This document shows, in pieces, positions 44,630 to 56,805 of a stretch of 64,000 nucleotides of DNA. The notes under the pieces are model-generated. The model did not search any database. It saw only the letters and a program-made list of their open reading frames with translations, and was not told the DNA's origin. A program made the position numbers and the translations under genes. The number at the start of each line of letters is the position of its first letter. The first letter of the stretch is position 1. Source of the stretch: Enterococcus pseudoavium NBRC 100491 (GTDB lineage: Bacteria; Bacillota; Bacilli; Lactobacillales; Enterococcaceae); NCBI RefSeq assembly GCF_001544295.1, contig NZ_BCQF01000002.1:124001-188000 (forward strand). Direction: 5' to 3'.

Positions 44630-46468
44630 TTATTCAGCAACTTTACGTTTCTTCGCTGCTTTTTCACGTTCTGATTTATTTAGAATCTGTTTGCGTAGGC
44701 GAATAGATTCTGGTGTAACTTCACAGTATTCATCATCATTCAAGAATTCTAGTGATTCCTCCAAAGTTAAGATCCGTGGTTTTTTAATCACTGATGTTTG
44801 ATCTTTATTGGCTGAACGAACATTAGTCATTTGTTTTGCTTTCGTGATATTTACACCAAGGTCATTGTCACGACTATTTTCACCGACGATCATTCCTTCA
44901 TACACTTCTGTGGTTGGTTCAACGAAAACAGTTCCGCGTTCTTCCACACTCATAATTGAGTACATGGTAGCTTTACCAGTATCAACAGAAACAAGTGCAC
45001 CATTACGGCGACCGCCAAGCGTTCCTTGAATCATTGGTAGATATTGGTCAAAGGTATGGTTCATGATCCCATAACCACGTGTCATTGATAAGAATTCTGT
45101 TGTAAATCCAATCAAGCCACGGGCTGGAGCTAAGAAGACCAAACGAATTTGACCATTTCCTGAATGGATCATGTCTTGCATTTCAGCTTTACGTTGACCT
45201 AATGCTTCAATCACACTACCCATGTATTCTTCCGGCGTATCAATTTGAACTCGTTCAAATGGTTCACATTTCACACCATCAACGATTCGTTCGATTACTT
45301 CCGGACGTGAAACTTGTAATTCATAGCCTTCACGACGCATATTTTCAATCAAAATTGATAAGTGCAATTCGCCACGACCAGAAACTGTCCATGCATCGGG
45401 TGATTCTGTATTCTCAACGCGTAATGACACGTCTGTATGCAATTCTGACATCAAACGTTCTTCAATCTTACGTGAAGTGACATATTTCCCTTCACGACCA
45501 GCAAACGGTGAATTATTGACCAAGAATGTCATTTGTAATGTCGGTTCGTCGATGTGTAAAATTGGCAATGCTTCTTGATGATCAATTGGCGTTACCGTTT
45601 CCCCAACAAAGATATCTTCCATCCCAGATACCGCAATCAAATCACCAGCCTGAGCTTCTTGGACTTCCAAACGTTGCAAACCGAAGAAACCAAAAATCTT
45701 CGTTACTCGGAAGTTTTTAATCGAACCATCTAGTTTCATAAGAGAAACTTGGTCGCCGACTTTCATTTTCCCGCGGAAGACACGGCCAATCCCGATTCGG
45801 CCAACGTAATCATTATAATCCAACAAGGATACTTGGAATTGTAACGGTTCGTCACTATTGTCAACTGGCGCTGGGATTTTTTCAATGATTGTATCAAAAA
45901 TTGGTGCCATTGTTTTTGTTTGTTCTGCAGGATCATCTGATAAACTAGATGTTCCGTTGATAGCTGACGCATAGATCACTGGGAAATCCAATTGATCATC
46001 GTCGGCGCCTAATTCGATAAATAATTCTAAGACTTCGTCAACCACTTCTTCAGGACGAGCAGAAGGTTTATCGATTTTGTTTACAACTACGATTGGTGTT
46101 AAATGTTGCTCCAAAGCTTTTTTCAATACGAAACGAGTTTGCGGCATCGTACCTTCATAAGCATCGACAACTAACAACACACCATCAACCATTTTCATGA
46201 TTCGTTCTACTTCACCACCGAAGTCGGCGTGTCCTGGGGTATCCATGATATTGATTTTGTAATCTTTATAGTTTACAGCCGTATTTTTGGCTAAGATCGT
46301 GATACCACGTTCTTTTTCAATCGCATTTGAATCCATTGCACGTTCTTGCAAATGTACGTGACTATCAAGGGTATCAGATTGCTTTAACATTTCATCAACT
46401 AAAGTTGTTTTACCATGGTCAACGTGGGCGATAATGGCCACGTTGCGGATATCTTCTCTGTATTTCAA
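44630..46468 (-). CDS. typA: Ribosome-associated GTPase TypA/BipA
   Basis: 612 aa with TTG 46468 as start; AAAGGAGCAAG is 9 bases upstream and the resulting N-terminus ([21 protein letters not shown]) and length match other Firmicutes TypA. The upstream in-frame ATG 12 codons earlier would bury that ribosome binding site. G1 is AHVDHGKT, G3 DTPGHADF and G4 NKIDKP. A translational GTPase that helps 50S assembly and stress growth. Confidence 0.95.
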   Translation of the reverse strand: MKYREDIRNVAIIAHVDHGKTTLVDEMLKQSDTLDSHVHLQERAMDSNAIEKERGITILAKNTAVNYKDYKINIMDTPGHADFGGEVERIMKMVDGVLLVVDAYEGTMPQTRFVLKKALEQHLTPIVVVNKIDKPSARPEEVVDEVLELFIELGADDDQLDFPVIYASAINGTSSLSDDPAEQTKTMAPIFDTIIEKIPAPVDNSDEPLQFQVSLLDYNDYVGRIGIGRVFRGKMKVGDQVSLMKLDGSIKNFRVTKIFGFFGLQRLEVQEAQAGDLIAVSGMEDIFVGETVTPIDHQEALPILHIDEPTLQMTFLVNNSPFAGREGKYVTSRKIEERLMSELHTDVSLRVENTESPDAWTVSGRGELHLSILIENMRREGYELQVSRPEVIERIVDGVKCEPFERVQIDTPEEYMGSVIEALGQRKAEMQDMIHSGNGQIRLVFLAPARGLIGFTTEFLSMTRGYGIMNHTFDQYLPMIQGTLGGRRNGALVSVDTGKATMYSIMSVEERGTVFVEPTTEVYEGMIVGENSRDNDLGVNITKAKQMTNVRSANKDQTSVIKKPRILTLEESLEFLNDDEYCEVTPESIRLRKQILNKSEREKAAKKRKVAE

Positions 46469-46593
46469 TTTAACTTGCTCCTTTTCTTGTAACGCGAGAC
46501 TCACTCGATTGACAATTATAACAGAAAATCAGTGAGAGTGTTAGTAAAACATTTTCATTATTTCAGAAAAAAGTCTTTTCTTAATGTTTCTGC

Positions 46594-47346
46594 CTATTTA
46601 ACCGCTTGAATATCCTTCATCGCTGCTTGAGTAGCGCCGATAAAAAGTTCTCTTCCGTGGAAATTTAAAGGCTGATCATCCGCCCCGCAAGTCACCATTC
46701 CTAATTGTTCCATCATGATTTTTCCGGCCGCGTAATCCCATGGGCTTAACATGCTAATATACCCCAGCTGAGTTCCTTTGATAATCGCGATAAAGTCTAA
46801 CCCGGCACAACCTAATACACGAATTCCCATCGATATGTTGGCAATTTCTTGGGCATGATACAAATTTTTGCGGTAAAGCGCCGCATTCATCCCAATCAGA
46901 CCTTCGTCTAACATTTTATTTTCTGGCGCGGCAAGTTCTTGTTTATTAAAGAAGACTTTTCCAACTTTTGGTCCACCCCAAAAAAGTTCATCCCGCATCA
47001 CGTCATAAATAAATCCTAGCTGGCCGATTCCTTCTTCATAGACTGCAAGCATGATACAAAAGTTTTCTTGCTGCATCACAAAATTTAAAGTGCCATCGAT
47101 TGGATCAATCACAAAAACTCGCCCATGGTCAATCGGTGTTTGATCCAAGCCATTTTCCTCGCCTAAAATTTTAGCTTCCGGATCAAAAGACCGAATTTTT
47201 TTAACGATAAAATCTTGCGTTTCCTGGTCTACGTTGGTCACTAAATCAGTTCTTCCTTTTTTTTGATCAACCTTTAACGCATCGCCTAGGCCAGACTTGA
47301 TTCTCTCAGCAGCTTCATAAATCCAAGCGATAATCTCGTGTTCCAT
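46594..47346 (-). CDS. Inositol monophosphatase family protein
   Basis: 250 aa. The metal sites are in GEENG, FVIDPIDGTLNFV and SPWDYAAGKIMMEQ, all required for Mg2+-dependent phosphatase action. Could act on inositol phosphate, NADP(H) or PAP (CysQ-like); not decidable here. GGAGGGGACGATT precedes the ATG. It is 18 bases after the UPF0223 gene, so probably the same operon. Confidence 0.93.
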   Translation of the reverse strand: MEHEIIAWIYEAAERIKSGLGDALKVDQKKGRTDLVTNVDQETQDFIVKKIRSFDPEAKILGEENGLDQTPIDHGRVFVIDPIDGTLNFVMQQENFCIMLAVYEEGIGQLGFIYDVMRDELFWGGPKVGKVFFNKQELAAPENKMLDEGLIGMNAALYRKNLYHAQEIANISMGIRVLGCAGLDFIAIIKGTQLGYISMLSPWDYAAGKIMMEQLGMVTCGADDQPLNFHGRELFIGATQAAMKDIQAVK

Positions 47347-47364
47347 AATCGTCCCCTCCTAATC

Positions 47365-47637
47365 TCACTGTTGTTTAAAACGTTTGCCAGTCGTCTTTTT
47401 CGCTTGTTGAACAGTCCGATACAAAGAATAGCCACTAGCCGTTTCGAACTCTCGACCAATTCTTTTTTCTTCACCAATACTTTTTATAACGGATTTAAAT
47501 TTTTTATAGCCAGCTAAAAATTTTTCGGTTTCAACACCCGTTTCGTTAGCGGCTTCAACAAGATTCAGAAAATTGATCACGTTCGCAATCTCTTCATGTG
47601 TCCAATCTTCATCAATTGGATAACTATAATTTGCCAT
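47365..47637 (-). CDS. UPF0223-family protein (YktA-like)
   Basis: 90 aa. [63 protein letters not shown] is the UPF0223 signature. No known function. The pairing with an inositol-monophosphatase-like gene matches B. subtilis yktA-yktC. GGGGTG is the ribosome binding site. Confidence 0.92.
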   Translation of the reverse strand: MANYSYPIDEDWTHEEIANVINFLNLVEAANETGVETEKFLAGYKKFKSVIKSIGEEKRIGREFETASGYSLYRTVQQAKKTTGKRFKQQ

Positions 47638-48028
47638 TATTCACACCCCATTCGCAAATAGTTTACCATAGAACCCTCCTTTGCGTTTAGGCAAAAAGAT
47701 TTAAAGAAAGGAACTATCAATCAGGAACTAATTTTTTCTAAAATGAGCAGAACGCTTATTCTGTACACAACAATGTTCATTCATTTTAAAAGACTTTTAA
47801 GAAGCTTCTTCAAGAGCTCAAAAAAGCACCTCGATCTCCTGTTAAATGCTATTAAGCTAAGAGACTTCTACAAAAAATGAGGGTACTTCTCTAAGTGTAA
47901 TTGAAAAACAACTACCCAAAATAGGCAGTTAAGCACATATAGAAATCGATAGCGAGTGTCTTCAAGGCTTAAAAGCAGCAAAAAGCTCTGTTTTCTACCG
48001 TGAAAAATAATTACTAAATTAAAACAAA
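47638..48028. other. 390-base intergenic stretch without recognised gene
   Basis: AT-rich, lying between UPF0223 and the PDH operon terminator. The only longer frame (a 65-codon minus-strand frame near the terminator) has no ribosome binding site and odd composition. Local self-complementarity (for example GAAGCTTC near 47810) is not enough for an RNA call. Confidence 0.4.
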
Positions 48029-48062
48029 AAAACGCCAAAATTTCATTAATTTTGGCGTTTTC
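48029..48062 (-). terminator. Terminator of the PDH operon
   Basis: AACGCCAAAATT and AATTTTGGCGTT form a 12-bp stem; seven T residues follow on the minus strand, just after the pdhD stop. Confidence 0.93.
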
Positions 48063-48073
48063 CAACGATTTAA

Positions 48074-49480
48074 TTAAATATGAATCGGTAAACCTAACGC
48101 TAATTCAGACGCGTCCATCACGATTTCGCCTAATGATGGATGCGGGTGAATCGTTAACGCAATATCTTCTGCATTCATCCCTGATTCGATTGCTAAAGCT
48201 AATTCAGATACCATATCACTGGCTCCGACGCCGGCAATTTGTCCACCAATAATTACATTGTCTTCTACCGTTGTAACCAAGCGGATAAAGCCTTCAGTCT
48301 TACCTAATGATAAGGCACGACCATTACCAGAGAATGGGAATTTGAAAGCTTTAGCTTCGATTCCTGCTTCTTTAGCTTCTTTGATGGTCATTCCTACAGA
48401 AGCTAATTCAGGATCGGTAAAAGCGACAGCTGGCATTGCTTTGTAATCAACAGCAACTTTCTTGCCGGAGATTGCTTCTGCAGCAATTTTCGCTTCATAG
48501 CTTGCTTTGTGAGCGAGCGCTGCGCCGGGAACGATATCACCAATTGCATAGATGCTTGGTACATTGGTCCGGCCTTGTTTATCAACTGTAATCAAACCAC
48601 GGTCCGTCATTTCGACCCCCGCTTGTTCCAAGCCCATATCATTGGTATTTGGCCGACGACCAACAGTGACCATCACGTAATCTGCATCAATCGTTTCTTC
48701 TTTGCCGTCCACTTCATAGTGAACAGTCACGCTTTCACCATTGTCAACGGCTTCTCGTGCCATGGCAGAAGTTACTACTTTAATCCCTTTTTGCTCAAAG
48801 TCTTTTTCGACCAATTGCACCATATCTTTTTCATAGGTCGGTAGAATTTGCGGTGAGCCTTCTAGAATCGTCACTTCAGCACCTAGGTTCGCATAGGCAC
48901 CACCTAATTCGGCTCCAATAACTCCACCACCGATAATTACAAATTTCTTTGGTACTTCAGTTAAAGCCAAACCGCCAGTAGAATCTAGAATACGACCGCC
49001 AAACTTGAAGCCAGGAATTTCAATCGGACGAGATCCAGTAGCCACAATTGCATTATTAAATGAATAAGTTTGCGCTGAATCAGGATGAATCACCCGTAAA
49101 TTTTTATCATCAACAAAGAATGCTTCTCCTTCAATGATCTCTACTTTGTGTTTTTTCAACAAGAATTTGACGCCACTCGTTAATTTATTAACGACACCGT
49201 TTTGTTTCCAGTCTTGAGTTTTAGCAAAGTCCAATTTGACGCCTTCGCTCGTTACACCAAACATTGCAGAATCAAGCGAATCTTGATAATGATGTCCAGC
49301 AGAAATCAAGGCCTTAGAAGGCACACAGCCGACATTTAAACAAACGCCGCCAATGTATTCTCGTTCAATAATCGCTACCTTTTGTCCCATTTCAGCGGCG
49401 CGGATAGCGGCAACATAACCGCCAGGTCCGGCACCAATTACAACTGTATCTAATTCAATGGCAAAATCTCCAACTACCAT
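48074..49480 (-). CDS. pdhD: Dihydrolipoamide dehydrogenase (E3)
   Basis: 468 aa. Redox cysteines are in [13 protein letters not shown]; the FAD motif is [18 protein letters not shown], and the C-terminal HPHPSLGE holds the catalytic His-Glu pair that the other disulfide reductase in this window lacks. Reoxidises lipoamide of E2 with NAD+. Opens [16 protein letters not shown], typical of enterococcal LpdA. Last gene of pdhABCD. Confidence 0.97.
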   Translation of the reverse strand: MVVGDFAIELDTVVIGAGPGGYVAAIRAAEMGQKVAIIEREYIGGVCLNVGCVPSKALISAGHHYQDSLDSAMFGVTSEGVKLDFAKTQDWKQNGVVNKLTSGVKFLLKKHKVEIIEGEAFFVDDKNLRVIHPDSAQTYSFNNAIVATGSRPIEIPGFKFGGRILDSTGGLALTEVPKKFVIIGGGVIGAELGGAYANLGAEVTILEGSPQILPTYEKDMVQLVEKDFEQKGIKVVTSAMAREAVDNGESVTVHYEVDGKEETIDADYVMVTVGRRPNTNDMGLEQAGVEMTDRGLITVDKQGRTNVPSIYAIGDIVPGAALAHKASYEAKIAAEAISGKKVAVDYKAMPAVAFTDPELASVGMTIKEAKEAGIEAKAFKFPFSGNGRALSLGKTEGFIRLVTTVEDNVIIGGQIAGVGASDMVSELALAIESGMNAEDIALTIHPHPSLGEIVMDASELALGLPIHI

Positions 49481-49487
49481 GATTTTA

Positions 49488-51110
49488 TCATCCTTCCATT
49501 AATAATAATTCTGGGTCAGCTAATAAACGTTTAATATTGTTCATAGCTTTTTGCGCTGTCGCTCCATCAACAATCCGATGATCGAAGCTTAATGAAAGTT
49601 TCATCACACGACCGACCGCTAATTCACCTTCAGAGTTGACGATTGGTTGTTGGGCAATCGTACCAACCCCTAAAATAGCTACTTCAGGGTAATTGATGAC
49701 TGGTGTGAACCAGCCGCCGCCAACTGAACCGATATTGGAAATGGTAATTGTCCCGTTGCGCATATCGTCTCCTGATAATTTGCCATCATGAGCCAAGGCT
49801 GCTTTCTCATTGATTTCATCAGCAATTTTGAACATGCCTTTTGTATCTGCATTTTTTACATTTGGTACATATAAGCCATGATCTGTATCGGTTGCAATCC
49901 CGATATTATAGTAATTTTTATAGACGATTTCTTGCGCCGCATCATCGATTGAAGCATTCAAGACTGGGTATTTCTTGACCGTTGCAGTCAAAGCTTTCAC
50001 TACGTATGGTAAGAAAGTTAATTTTGTGCCATTATCTAAAGCAACTTGCTTGAATTTCTTACGATGATCCCAAAGTTTAGAAACTTCAACTTCATCATGT
50101 AACGTTACATGTGGAGCAGTATGTTTGCTGTTAACCATTGCTTTTGCAATCGCTTTACGTGTCGGTGTCATCTTCTCACGCGTTTCCATTTCACTCATGT
50201 TAGAAGTAAATGGCTGTGCTGGTTTTTCTGCTGATTTTGGTGCACTTGAAGAAGCTACTGGTGTTTCAGCTGGTTTTTCTGCTGATTTCACCGGAGCAGT
50301 TTGTCCGCCACCAGAAACAAAGGCATCAATATCTTCTTTTACAACACGGCCACCTTTTCCTGTCGCTGTTACCTGAGTAATGTCCACGTCTTTTTCCCGC
50401 GCATATTGACGAACAGACGGCATAGCCAGAACACGTTTATCTGGGTTGCTTGCTTCAACTACTGAAGAATCGCCCTTTGTTTCAGCTTTTGGTGCTGCTG
50501 GAGCTGCTGGTTCGGTTGAAGCCGCACTGGAATCATTATGACCTGGCGCATCAATTTCGACCAAAACATCACCCACATTGGCAACAGTGCCTTCTCCTAC
50601 GATAATATTTTTGACAGTTCCTGTTACAGGGGATGGGATTTCTTCCACCGATTTATCATTTTGAACTTCTAACAAGGTATCGTCTTCTTCGATCTTGTCG
50701 CCGGCTTTAACAAACCATTTAACAATTTCACCTTCCGCGATTCCTTCACCAATATCTGGTAATTTAAACTGGTAGACACCACCGCCATTATTTGCTGACG
50801 GTTCTGCAGCTGGCGCTTCTGGTGTTTGTGATTCTGCTGCCACACCAGAGTCCCCTTCATTGTCTTCGTGTCCTGGTGCATCAATTTCGACCAAAACATC
50901 ACCCACATTGGCAACGGTTCCTTCATCTACAATGATTTTTTTGATGGTTCCCGTTACAGGGGATGGAATTTCTTCCACCGATTTATCATTTTGGACTTCT
51001 AATAATGTATCATCTTCATTAATGGTATCGCCAGCTTTGACGAACCATTTGACGATTTCGCCTTCCGCGATACCTTCCCCGATATCCGGCAATTTAAATT
51101 GGTAAGCCAT
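49488..51110 (-). CDS. pdhC: Dihydrolipoamide acetyltransferase (E2), two lipoyl domains
   Basis: 540 aa from ATG 51110 (AAGGAGCGAAAACTA). Two lipoyl domains at about 1-80 and 112-190 carry the modified Lys in NDKSVEEI (K43 and K153), linked by Ala/Pro-rich hinges. A peripheral-subunit-binding domain ([36 protein letters not shown]) and the acetyltransferase domain with its DHRIVDGA motif follow. It forms the PDH core. The two lipoyl units are nearly identical at DNA level. Confidence 0.96.
   Translation of the reverse strand: MAYQFKLPDIGEGIAEGEIVKWFVKAGDTINEDDTLLEVQNDKSVEEIPSPVTGTIKKIIVDEGTVANVGDVLVEIDAPGHEDNEGDSGVAAESQTPEAPAAEPSANNGGGVYQFKLPDIGEGIAEGEIVKWFVKAGDKIEEDDTLLEVQNDKSVEEIPSPVTGTVKNIIVGEGTVANVGDVLVEIDAPGHNDSSAASTEPAAPAAPKAETKGDSSVVEASNPDKRVLAMPSVRQYAREKDVDITQVTATGKGGRVVKEDIDAFVSGGGQTAPVKSAEKPAETPVASSSAPKSAEKPAQPFTSNMSEMETREKMTPTRKAIAKAMVNSKHTAPHVTLHDEVEVSKLWDHRKKFKQVALDNGTKLTFLPYVVKALTATVKKYPVLNASIDDAAQEIVYKNYYNIGIATDTDHGLYVPNVKNADTKGMFKIADEINEKAALAHDGKLSGDDMRNGTITISNIGSVGGGWFTPVINYPEVAILGVGTIAQQPIVNSEGELAVGRVMKLSLSFDHRIVDGATAQKAMNNIKRLLADPELLLMEG
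50541..50774 (-). repeat. Lipoyl-domain repeat, copy 2
   Basis: About 234 bases encoding the second lipoyl domain of pdhC; near-identical in protein to the first (50871-51104) and highly similar in DNA, so a recent duplication or gene conversion is likely. Confidence 0.75.
50871..51104 (-). repeat. Lipoyl-domain repeat, copy 1
   Basis: About 234 bases encoding the first lipoyl domain, the partner of 50541-50774. Only a few residues differ (for example IKKIIVDEG versus VKNIIVGEG). Confidence 0.75.
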
Positions 51111-51256
51111 TAGTTTTCGCTCCTTATCTCTATTTACTAGCACTTAAGCTAGTCCACAAATGTTGTATGAATTTTCCTAACGTAAAAATCCAGTAATCTC
51201 AAATGGATTTCTTTTAGTTTCAATTAATAAATAATAGTAGAAACTAAAACTAGCAA

Positions 51257-52234
51257 TTAAAATTCAACGATTTCTTTTACTTTTGCTTCAATATCCGCTG
51301 CGTTTGGCAACCAAATACCTTCCGCTTGCCCAAATGGGAAAATTGTATCTGGAGCAGAAACACGTCCAATTGGAGCTTCCAGTGAAAGAACTGCCCGTTC
51401 AGAAATTTCTGAAACAACTTGCGCGCCAACTCCAGCTTGTTTTTGTGCCTCTTGAACAACAACTACACGGCCCGTTTTTTCAACCGATTTAATGATTGTT
51501 TCGACATCTAACGGTGCTACTGTACGTAGGTCGATAATTTCTGCATTGATATTTTCCTTTGCTAGATTATCCGCTGCTTTGATTGCTTCACGAACCATCG
51601 CACCGTAAGTGATAATCGAAACATCAGTCCCTTCTTTTGTCACCGCCGCTTTATCTAATGGTACTTCGTAGATTCCTTCTGGTACTTCCTCACGGAATGA
51701 GCGATAAAGCTTCATGTGTTCTAAGAAAACAACGGGATCGTTGTTGCGAATTGATGAGATTAATAAACCTTTAGCATCATAAGGATTTGATGGGATTACG
51801 ACCCGTAAACCAGGTGATTGTGCCATCAAGCCTTCTAAGTTATCTGAGTGCAATTCTGGTGTATGGACACCTCCACCAAATGGTGCACGAATAGTGATTG
51901 GCAGATTGCGTGTGCCACCCATACGGTAACGGGTCCGCGCCATTTGACCAACAATTTCATCCATGGCTTCAAAGACAAAACCAAAGAATTGGATTTCTGG
52001 AACTGGACGGAATCCTTGCAAGGCTAATCCAAAACCAAGTCCGGCAATACCAGATTCAGCCAATGGCGTATCGAAAACTTGATTTTCCCCAAATTTTTCT
52101 TGTAGACCTTCTGTCGCACGGAAGACCCCACCATTTTTACCGACGTCTTCACCGAAAACTAAAACTTCTTTATCTTTTTCAAGCATCAGAGCTAAGGCAT
52201 CTGTGATTGCTTGGATCATTGTTTTTTGTGCCAT
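51257..52234 (-). CDS. pdhB: Pyruvate dehydrogenase E1 beta subunit
   Basis: 325 aa. [46 protein letters not shown] is the E1-beta hallmark, and the C-terminus has [17 protein letters not shown]. It forms the alpha2-beta2 decarboxylase that binds ThDP. It follows pdhA after two bases; a gap of about 146 bases separates it from pdhC, which has its own strong ribosome binding site. Confidence 0.97.
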   Translation of the reverse strand: MAQKTMIQAITDALALMLEKDKEVLVFGEDVGKNGGVFRATEGLQEKFGENQVFDTPLAESGIAGLGFGLALQGFRPVPEIQFFGFVFEAMDEIVGQMARTRYRMGGTRNLPITIRAPFGGGVHTPELHSDNLEGLMAQSPGLRVVIPSNPYDAKGLLISSIRNNDPVVFLEHMKLYRSFREEVPEGIYEVPLDKAAVTKEGTDVSIITYGAMVREAIKAADNLAKENINAEIIDLRTVAPLDVETIIKSVEKTGRVVVVQEAQKQAGVGAQVVSEISERAVLSLEAPIGRVSAPDTIFPFGQAEGIWLPNAADIEAKVKEIVEF

Positions 52235-52236
52235 AA

Positions 52237-53689
<1,453 letters not shown>

Positions 53690-53727
53690 AAAAAGAAACA
53701 GAGCAGCAATACAGCCTGCTCTGTTAT
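53690..53727 (-). terminator. Terminator of mgtA
   Basis: AACAGAGCAG and CTGCTCTGTT form a 10-bp stem with a nine-base loop; TTTCTTTTTT follows on the minus strand. Confidence 0.9.
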
Positions 53728-53740
53728 AGTTCAGATGATT

Positions 53741-56350
53741 TCAAATCCATTCTTTTGCGATTTTGATATAAAGCACTTTTCCAAGTTGTGTCGCCAGCAT
53801 ATAGGCCGCGACAATTCCTAGATACCATAACCAGTAGGCATTAGGTAAGTGAACAAAATTAAATTGTTCTGCCAACGGTGTGACTACGACTAAAATACCA
53901 ATCACTACCGCCAATAATAAACTAATAAAAACTTGCGGTGCTGGACGGCTTTGCAAAAAGGGGCTTTTTCTTGTACGAACCATCAACACGACTAATGCTT
54001 GCGTCGTAAGCCCCACCATAAACCAACCGGTTTGGAATAAATTTTGACTAGCCAGTGTATTCGCGCCGAAAACAAACCACATTACTAAAAAGGTGATGAT
54101 ATCAAAAATCGAACTGATTGGTCCAATACAAACGGTGAATTTTAATAAACCATTCGTTTCCCATTTAGTCGGTGTTCGAAGCTCTTCTGCATCAACGTTA
54201 TCCCAAGGAATCGTCAGCTGAGCAAAATCATAAATAAGATTTTGCAACAACAGTTGAATCGAAAGCATTGGAAGAAATGGTAAAAATGCGCTAGCAACTA
54301 AGATTGAAAAAACATTCCCAAAATTTGAACTGATCGTAATCTTGATGTATTTCATCATATTGCTGAATACTCGGCGCCCTTCAATGACACCAAACTCCAA
54401 GACACCCAAACTCTTTTCTAACAAAATAATCGAACTAGCATCTTTGGTAATATCCGCCGCAGTATCAACGGAAATCCCGACATCGGCTTTTCTTAGCGCC
54501 GGTGCGTCATTAATCCCATCCCCCATAAAACCAACCGTGTGTCCTTTGTTTTGCAACGCTTCAATGATTCGTGATTTTTGCATGGGATTTAGTTTGGCAA
54601 ATAGATGGGTCTTTTCTGCTGCTTGGTACAATTCATCATCCGACATTTCATCCACTTGATTACCTAGCACAAAGTTTTCAGCCGGAATCCCAACGTCTTG
54701 GCAAACTTTTTGTGCAACAATGGCATTATCACCGGTTAAAACTTTTACATCAACACCATGCTCTTGCAAAGATCTGATTGCTGGTTTTGCTGATTCTTTC
54801 GCTGGATCAAGAAAGCCCATAAAACCCATCAAAGTCATTTCTTTTTCATCGTCTGTTGAATAGATGGCTTCGTCATGAGCATCCCGGTGGACTGCTACGG
54901 TGATGACGCGCATCCCTTGCCGGTTCATTTTCTCGTTGACCTTTTGCAATTGTTGACGAATCTCTGATGTTAATTCCAATATCTCTCCATTAATTTCAAC
55001 GTATTTACAGATTTCTGCCATCTCTTCTACTGCACCTTTGGTAATCATTAACTGATGATCGTCTGTTTTCATAACGACGGTCAAGCGCCGACGTGAAAAG
55101 TCAAAGGGGATTTCATCAATCTTTTGAACCGTTTGATAAGGCAGTTGTCGCTCTTGCTCTTCGAAATAATTGATGACGGCAATATCCATCAAATTTTTCC
55201 AACCTGTTTGATAGTTCGAATTCATGAAGGCCAAATCCAAAACTTGTTCATTTTCAATCCCTAATGGATCTAGATGCTGGACCAAAACCACTCTATCTTC
55301 AGTGATCGTACCTGTTTTGTCCGTACACAATACATCCATGCTGCCTAAATTTTGGATGGAGGCCAATTCTTTGACAATGACTTTATGTTTCGACAAGGTT
55401 AATGCACCTTTAGCTAAGTTAGAACTTACAATCATCGGTAGCATCTCAGGTGTCAACCCCACAGCGACCGCGATTGCAAAGAAAAACGCACTACTCCAGT
55501 CACCCTTTGTCAATCCGTTAAGTAAGAAGACTAGCGGAAATAAGACCATCACCATTCGTAATAATAACTTACTGACTTTCGTTAAACCTATATCAAAGGA
55601 AGTTTTTCCGCGTTTAGAGGTAGCATTTTTAGCGATATCGCCAAAAAAAGTTTGCTCGCCAGTTTTTAAAATAATAGCTTTCCCTTGTCCACTCAACACG
55701 TCGGTTCCCATAAAAACTAAGTTAGTCAAATCAAGCGCCGTCAGCTCTGCTGTCACTTCAGTATTTTTGGGGACAAATTTTTCAACTGGCATCGATTCGC
55801 CGGTTAATGACGATTGATTCACGAATAAGTCCTTTGTCCAAATCAAGACGGCATCGGCTGGAATCATGTCACCAGTCGCCAAGGTCAAAATATCCCCAGG
55901 AACGACTTCGTCCATCGGTATTTCCTTAGTTTCACCATTACGGGTAATTGCTGCTGTATTTTCAATCATTTCCTTCAATTCAATACTCGCTTTTTGAGAG
56001 CGATATTCTTGAATAAACGTAATAAACACACTAGCTAAGATCATAATCGTCATGACAGCTGCCGCTTCGAGATCGTTGGTCAACAAAGACACCAGCGCCA
56101 AAGCTGCTAAAACATACACGAAGGGATCATTAAACGCTTGTAAAAACAACAGTAGCCCCGGGGTAGGTTTTTGGGCAGATACTTCATTGGGACCATATTC
56201 TTCTAAACGACTGCGGGCATCTTCTTCCGATAATCCCTGCAAAGATGTCCGTAAATTTAAAAAAAGGTCACGGTCTGTTAAAATAGCTAATTTTTTCAAT
56301 TCTTGATCTTTATTGATTTTGCGAGCAAGAAGTTTTTTTTTGTTCATCAT
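53741..56350 (-). CDS. mgtA: Mg2+-importing P3B-type ATPase
   Basis: 869 aa. SLTGESMPVEK, the phosphorylation site CTDKTGTITED, VKVLTGDN and GDGINDAPALRKAD are the P-type ATPase motifs; length and the N-terminal cation-ATPase domain (GLSEEDARSRLEEYGPNEVS) fit MgtA. The last helices contain the QLTIPWDNVDAEEL region typical of MgtA. The M-box riboswitch upstream confirms magnesium as the signal. AGGAGGAACAACT precedes the ATG. Confidence 0.95.
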   Translation of the reverse strand: MMNKKKLLARKINKDQELKKLAILTDRDLFLNLRTSLQGLSEEDARSRLEEYGPNEVSAQKPTPGLLLFLQAFNDPFVYVLAALALVSLLTNDLEAAAVMTIMILASVFITFIQEYRSQKASIELKEMIENTAAITRNGETKEIPMDEVVPGDILTLATGDMIPADAVLIWTKDLFVNQSSLTGESMPVEKFVPKNTEVTAELTALDLTNLVFMGTDVLSGQGKAIILKTGEQTFFGDIAKNATSKRGKTSFDIGLTKVSKLLLRMVMVLFPLVFLLNGLTKGDWSSAFFFAIAVAVGLTPEMLPMIVSSNLAKGALTLSKHKVIVKELASIQNLGSMDVLCTDKTGTITEDRVVLVQHLDPLGIENEQVLDLAFMNSNYQTGWKNLMDIAVINYFEEQERQLPYQTVQKIDEIPFDFSRRRLTVVMKTDDHQLMITKGAVEEMAEICKYVEINGEILELTSEIRQQLQKVNEKMNRQGMRVITVAVHRDAHDEAIYSTDDEKEMTLMGFMGFLDPAKESAKPAIRSLQEHGVDVKVLTGDNAIVAQKVCQDVGIPAENFVLGNQVDEMSDDELYQAAEKTHLFAKLNPMQKSRIIEALQNKGHTVGFMGDGINDAPALRKADVGISVDTAADITKDASSIILLEKSLGVLEFGVIEGRRVFSNMMKYIKITISSNFGNVFSILVASAFLPFLPMLSIQLLLQNLIYDFAQLTIPWDNVDAEELRTPTKWETNGLLKFTVCIGPISSIFDIITFLVMWFVFGANTLASQNLFQTGWFMVGLTTQALVVLMVRTRKSPFLQSRPAPQVFISLLLAVVIGILVVVTPLAEQFNFVHLPNAYWLWYLGIVAAYMLATQLGKVLYIKIAKEWI

Positions 56351-56559
56351 AGTTGTTCCTCCTAAAGTTCAGGACAACAGATGTCGCCCTGCGATATTTA
56401 TTTTTGGGTCGACTATCCTCATGATCCATCTTCCTAACATCCTCTCGTTCATTAGGGAAATATTGGCTTTTAATAGACATATTATTTCAAAAATCGAAAA
56501 AATTTTATTGTCATACGCGTTCATTTTTCTAATCTGCTGAAACAGAAAGGACAGCGGAT

Positions 56560-56594
56560 AAAAAAAGCGCGCACTCGAAAATGAGCACGCGCGA
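56560..56594 (-). terminator. Intrinsic terminator of the M-box riboswitch
   Basis: GCGCGTGCTC and GAGTGCGCGC (56567-56593) form a GC-rich stem followed by seven T residues on the minus strand, about 210 bases before mgtA. It is the expression platform: high Mg2+ should favour it. Confidence 0.92.
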
Positions 56595-56757
56595 ATAATC
56601 ATTCATGTTCATCGTCGAGCTTTAGCACTATAGGGCGTAGACAAACTTGTCAGCTACGTTATGAATCACCTTCACGATGATTCCTGTTCTACCCATTGGC
56701 GTCTCTCGACATTTTTGGGCAGTAGCCTGTGTCCATATAGGAGCCTCACCTAACAAC
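56594..56757 (-). ncRNA. M-box (ykoK) magnesium riboswitch
   Basis: The minus strand carries the conserved M-box core in order: GTTAGGTGAGGCTCCTATAT, then GGACACAGGCTACTGCCC, GTCGAGAGACGCC and AATGGGTAGAACAGGAATC, followed by the P-type stems down to the GACGATGAACATGAATG region. This matches the ykoK/M-box aptamer, which folds on Mg2+ binding and promotes termination. Its place before mgtA and before an intrinsic terminator is the standard arrangement. Confidence 0.95.
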
Positions 56758-56776
56758 TATTTAAATTTCTTCTATC

Positions 56777-56805
56777 ACTATAATCAACTTAGCTAATACT
56801 GTCAA
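56777..56805 (-). promoter_or_regulatory. Promoter of the M-box/mgtA transcript
   Basis: TTGACA (56800-56805) and TATAGT (56777-56782) with a 17-base spacer on the minus strand. The -35 overlaps the stop codon of the upstream nitroreductase gene. Confidence 0.88.

Noticed and set aside
46469-46504. ATG start 12 codons upstream for typA
   Set aside because: Those codons contain the ribosome binding site AAAGGAG for the TTG at 46468, which gives the usual TypA length of 612 aa.
47868-48065. 65-codon minus-strand frame
   Set aside because: Its start overlaps the PDH terminator hairpin, it lacks a ribosome binding site, and the product is a Phe/Leu-rich string typical of AT-rich spacer.
56369-56602. 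Open frame of 77 codons on the minus strand in the mgtA leader
   Set aside because: It spans the M-box terminator and the leader; it has no ribosome binding site and no protein-like composition.
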